In this document: piece by piece, positions 61,931-64,000 of the stretch | How the letters are laid out: every line of letters starts with the position of its first letter | How positions within the stretch are numbered: position 1 is the stretch's first letter | NCBI GenBank assembly: GCA_963792175.1 | Contig: CAWBVG010000035.1 | Span: 184,998-248,997, forward strand | Length of the DNA stretch: 64,000 bases | Source of the DNA: CAWBVG01 sp963792175 | Lineage (GTDB): Bacteria; Acidobacteriota; Vicinamibacteria; Vicinamibacterales; CAVVIG01 | Direction of reading: 5' to 3' | Notes under the pieces: generated by a model | What the model saw: the letters and a program-made list of their open reading frames with translations, nothing else | Databases searched by the model: none | What the model was told of the DNA's origin: nothing | Made by a program: the position numbers and the translations under genes

Positions 61931-62731
61931 CCGCGCGGCATGTCGATCCTCGTTCTGGCAGCCGGGATGATCGCACAAGCGCCGAACGGCCGCGCGAACA
62001 CTGTCGCGCAAATCGCAGCGGCCGTGCGGCAGGCGCTCGCGCCCGGCGGCAAGCTTCGCGTCGGCGTCTATCCGGGCAGCCCGACCTCGATGATCCGGGA
62101 TCGCGCATCGGGCGAAACGAAGGGCCTCGCCTATGAGCTGGGACAGGAGTTCGCGCGGCGGCTGAACATCCCGTTCGAACCGGTCGAATTCACCCAGATT
62201 GCCGACGTGCTCGATGCGCTCAAACGGGGCGCCGTGGACTTCACGGTGACGAACGCCTCGCCAGCCCGCGCGAAAGACGTCGACTTCACCGCGCGGAATC
62301 CTCGGCGTCGAGCTTGGTTATCTCGTGCCGCCCCGTTCGTCGATTGCCACACTCGCCGACGTCGATCGTCCGGGTGTTCGCGTCGGTGTCACCGCGGGCG
62401 GCTCTTCGAACGCCACGTTGCAGCGCGAGTTCAAGCACGCGACGGTGGTGCCGTCGCCGTCGGTCACCGCCGCGGTCGAGATGCTGGCAGACGGTAGAGT
62501 CGACGCCTACGCGACGAACAAAGCGATCCTCTTTGAAATGTCGGATCAGTCGCCGGGGTCGCGCGGCCTCGACGGCCGGTGGGGATCGAGGTGTTCGCAA
62601 TGGGCATCCCGAAGGGCCGGGAGGTTGCCATGCCAGCGGTCCGAAGATTTGCAGACGAAGCGCGATCCCAGGGGCTCGTCAAGCGGGCGGCGGAGCGCGC
62701 CGGGCTTCGCGGAACCGTCAATGTCGAATAG
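61904..62731 (+). CDS. Periplasmic solute-binding protein, family 3 (frame breaks)
   Basis: About 275 residues. A weakly hydrophobic N-terminus (MSILVLAAGMIAQAPNGRA from an inner ATG at 61940, or from ATG 61904 with gggaggg upstream). Then KLRVGVYPGSPTSMIRDR, KGLAYELGQEFARRLNIPFE, VDFTVTNASPARAKDVDFT, VRVGVTAGGSSNATLQREFK and AVEMLADGRVDAYATNKAIL, the standard SBP_bac_3 layout. Breaks near 62297 (extra A, restoring ILGVELGYLVPP) and 62570 split it; the end is KRAAERAGLRGTVNVE. No ABC permease or kinase partner adjoins, so ligand and role are unknown. It lies 465 bp after the Rieske gene. Confidence 0.75.
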
Positions 62732-62855
62732 ATGAGAAGGGTTTGCATGCAAATCAATCGCTTGATGTCCTGGCGCTTCTACAGACTCGGCACACCGCCG
62801 GGGAAACCGCGAGGATCCCGACGGCGTTGACGGCGGCAGTGATTCTGCGCATGCG

Positions 62856-63911
62856 TTACCGAGCGCTCGGCCTGTTCCACCAGGTCAGCAGACCGCTGAT
62901 TGCCATGACGACCGTGAGGGCGCTGGCCAGCGACATGACGATCTTGCTCGGCATACCCAGCACGTCGCCGGTGTGAATGGCACGATTCAGAATCACCGCG
63001 CGCGTGCCACCGGGCGCGGAGCGCGATCCTTCCGCGAACACAACCTCGCCCGAGTACGGATCGATCTCCACGCGGCTCCGTCCACCCGGCGTGAGATCTT
63101 CGGGAAAGTGCGAGCGAATGGACATCGTGCCGCCAGGTTTCGCGGGGAGCGCGAGCATGAACGGTGTCGCGCCGGGAATGGCGTCGCGCGCGATCGCCAT
63201 CGCGCGATCGGGCGAGATCATGCCGGCCGCCGTCGGCATCACGGTGTGCGGTGTGGGACGCGATGGTTGAGACGAGGTGATCGCGTAGAGCCAGTCCTGG
63301 GTGAGATGGTCGAAGCCGATCAACGCGCCGGTGAGGCCCGCGAGCAGCAAGAACGTGAATACTGTGATGCCGGTCACCGCGTGCACGTCGAGCCAGCGGC
63401 GGCGCGTCGACAGGTGCCACGTGATCGTGAATCGCTTCAGCGGCCACCAGAGGTACAAGCCGGTGGCGAGCAGGAACAGCATGGCGATATCGGCCCAGCT
63501 GACGATGGATTTGCCGAGCGCGGGCTTCGACATCCAGTTCAAGCGCAGGTGGAGTTGATGAATCTGTGCGAGCAGGTCGGGGTCGGCGGCGCCCTGGCCG
63601 ATGACCGCACCGGTATACGGATTCACATAGAGCACCTTGCCGCCGAGGACGATGCGAGCGGCGAGGTCCGGCGCGCCTGAGACGTAGAACTGCGAGATGG
63701 CTTCACCCGGATACGCGGTCTGAATCTTCGCGGCGAGTTGCTCGAGTGACAGCGGTTGGCCCTGAGGATCCACGTGCCAGAGGCTGCGATGCAGCACGTG
63801 ATCGAGCTCCGGCTCGAACGCCATGATGCTGCCCGTGACGCCGAGGATCACGACGAAGGTCGCGGCGACCAGCGCGACCGAGAGATGAAGGGTGCGGATG
63901 ACGTTGCGCAT
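62856..63911 (-). CDS. PepSY-associated membrane protein
   Basis: An intact 351-residue protein of the PepSY_TM family. TM1 is LVAATFVVILGVTGSIMAFE. A PepSY domain follows (SLEQLAAKIQTAYPGEAISQ, VLYVNPYTGAVIGQG), then LRLNWMSKPALGKSIVSWAD and TM GLYLWWPLKRF. RRWLDVHAVTGITVFTFLLL, a second PepSY region (VEIDPYSGEVVFAEG) and a last TM before TWWNRPSAR complete it. Members accompany TonB-dependent siderophore receptors and may act as ferric reductases; the reductase role is an inference for this protein. Start ATG 63911, 9 bp after the stop of the gene entering from the edge. Confidence 0.85.
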   Translation of the reverse strand: MRNVIRTLHLSVALVAATFVVILGVTGSIMAFEPELDHVLHRSLWHVDPQGQPLSLEQLAAKIQTAYPGEAISQFYVSGAPDLAARIVLGGKVLYVNPYTGAVIGQGAADPDLLAQIHQLHLRLNWMSKPALGKSIVSWADIAMLFLLATGLYLWWPLKRFTITWHLSTRRRWLDVHAVTGITVFTFLLLAGLTGALIGFDHLTQDWLYAITSSQPSRPTPHTVMPTAAGMISPDRAMAIARDAIPGATPFMLALPAKPGGTMSIRSHFPEDLTPGGRSRVEIDPYSGEVVFAEGSRSAPGGTRAVILNRAIHTGDVLGMPSKIVMSLASALTVVMAISGLLTWWNRPSAR

Positions 63912-63920
63912 CGGGGCGCA

Positions 63921-64000
63921 TTATCGATCAATCCTCTTGGCTTTCGCGAACCAAGTGACCCCCGTATTGTCCCAGTTCTCGGCCGAGCCGCCGATCATGC
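63921..64000 (-). CDS. C-terminus of a protein entering from the right edge (partial)
   Basis: The last 25 codons, reading MIGGSAENWDNTGVTWFAKA, KRIDR and a TAA at 63921-63923. The phrase GVTWFAKAKRIDR with a Trp/Asn-rich approach resembles the C-terminal strand of outer-membrane receptors, and the following PepSY gene fits a TonB-dependent receptor. Too short for a firm call. Confidence 0.4.
   Translation of the reverse strand, partial: MIGGSAENWDNTGVTWFAKAKRIDR

Overview
The window is about 64 kb of GC-rich bacterial chromosome, gene-dense and with no complete tRNA or rRNA gene. The gene content points to a soil-type Acidobacteriota, possibly of the Vicinamibacteria kind: a DUF1549/DUF1553 plus DUF1501 pair, tannase-family and large secreted alpha/beta hydrolases, DinB proteins, PQQ-type propellers, a secreted heme-motif propeller protein, a Tat-exported CapA protein and a YXWGXW-repeat protein. 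This assignment is inferred from family content, not from a marker tree. Many conserved genes are broken by one-base indels, often insertions whose site can be located because the conserved protein continues in the next frame. I therefore give whole-gene extents and note each break; most are probably sequencing errors, but a few look like real decay.

Region 1 (1-16.6 kb): a class IV aminotransferase, a decayed TolB-like/TPR gene and two small secreted proteins on the plus strand. A long minus-strand run of exported proteins follows (16597 down to 3869): PQQ-like propeller, two DinB proteins, heme-motif propeller, glycine-zipper protein, tannase, DUF1549/DUF1553, DUF1501, alpha/beta hydrolase. 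Region 2 (16.8-21.3 kb): glycine cleavage operon gcvT-gcvH-gcvP. Region 3 (21.4-26.1 kb): tightly packed genes for a ComEA-like helix-hairpin-helix protein, a pseudopilin, a PilZ protein and an AAA+ regulator without a normal GAFTGA loop, followed by a secreted phospholipase-A2-like protein and a small membrane protein. Region 4 (26.5-29.3 kb): a membrane glycosyltransferase, a relic membrane protein, a KaiB-like protein and a ribbon-helix-helix protein.

Region 5 (29.3-40.5 kb, minus strand): tatD, polyprenyl synthase, ligA, HtrA protease, NtrC-type response regulator, RNase P RNA, amidohydrolase, sugar-nucleotide epimerase and a secreted HEYAH metallopeptidase with TPRs. Region 6 (40.6-47.2 kb): a second membrane glycosyltransferase, a secreted adenosine deaminase, metG (with a 15-bp minisatellite) translationally coupled to larC, and a radC fragment. 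Region 7 (47.2-55.8 kb): AT-richer accessory stretch with a lipase-like hydrolase, two secreted proteins, a beta-lactamase-fold hydrolase and CapA, closed by a tRNA-like acceptor/T-arm minihelix next to a truncated tyrosine recombinase, which looks like an old integration site.

Region 8 (56-64 kb): a YXWGXW/DUF4214 protein, a Rieske lipoprotein divergent from an OmpR/histidine-kinase pair, then a three-gene TAATG-coupled membrane redox module (four-helix protein with conserved histidines, small membrane protein, Tat-exported Rieske protein), a solute-binding protein, a PepSY membrane protein and the last codons of a protein entering from the right edge. The best candidates for new biology are the pilin/PilZ/AAA+/PLA2 cluster, the three-gene Rieske module and the minihelix/integrase junction.
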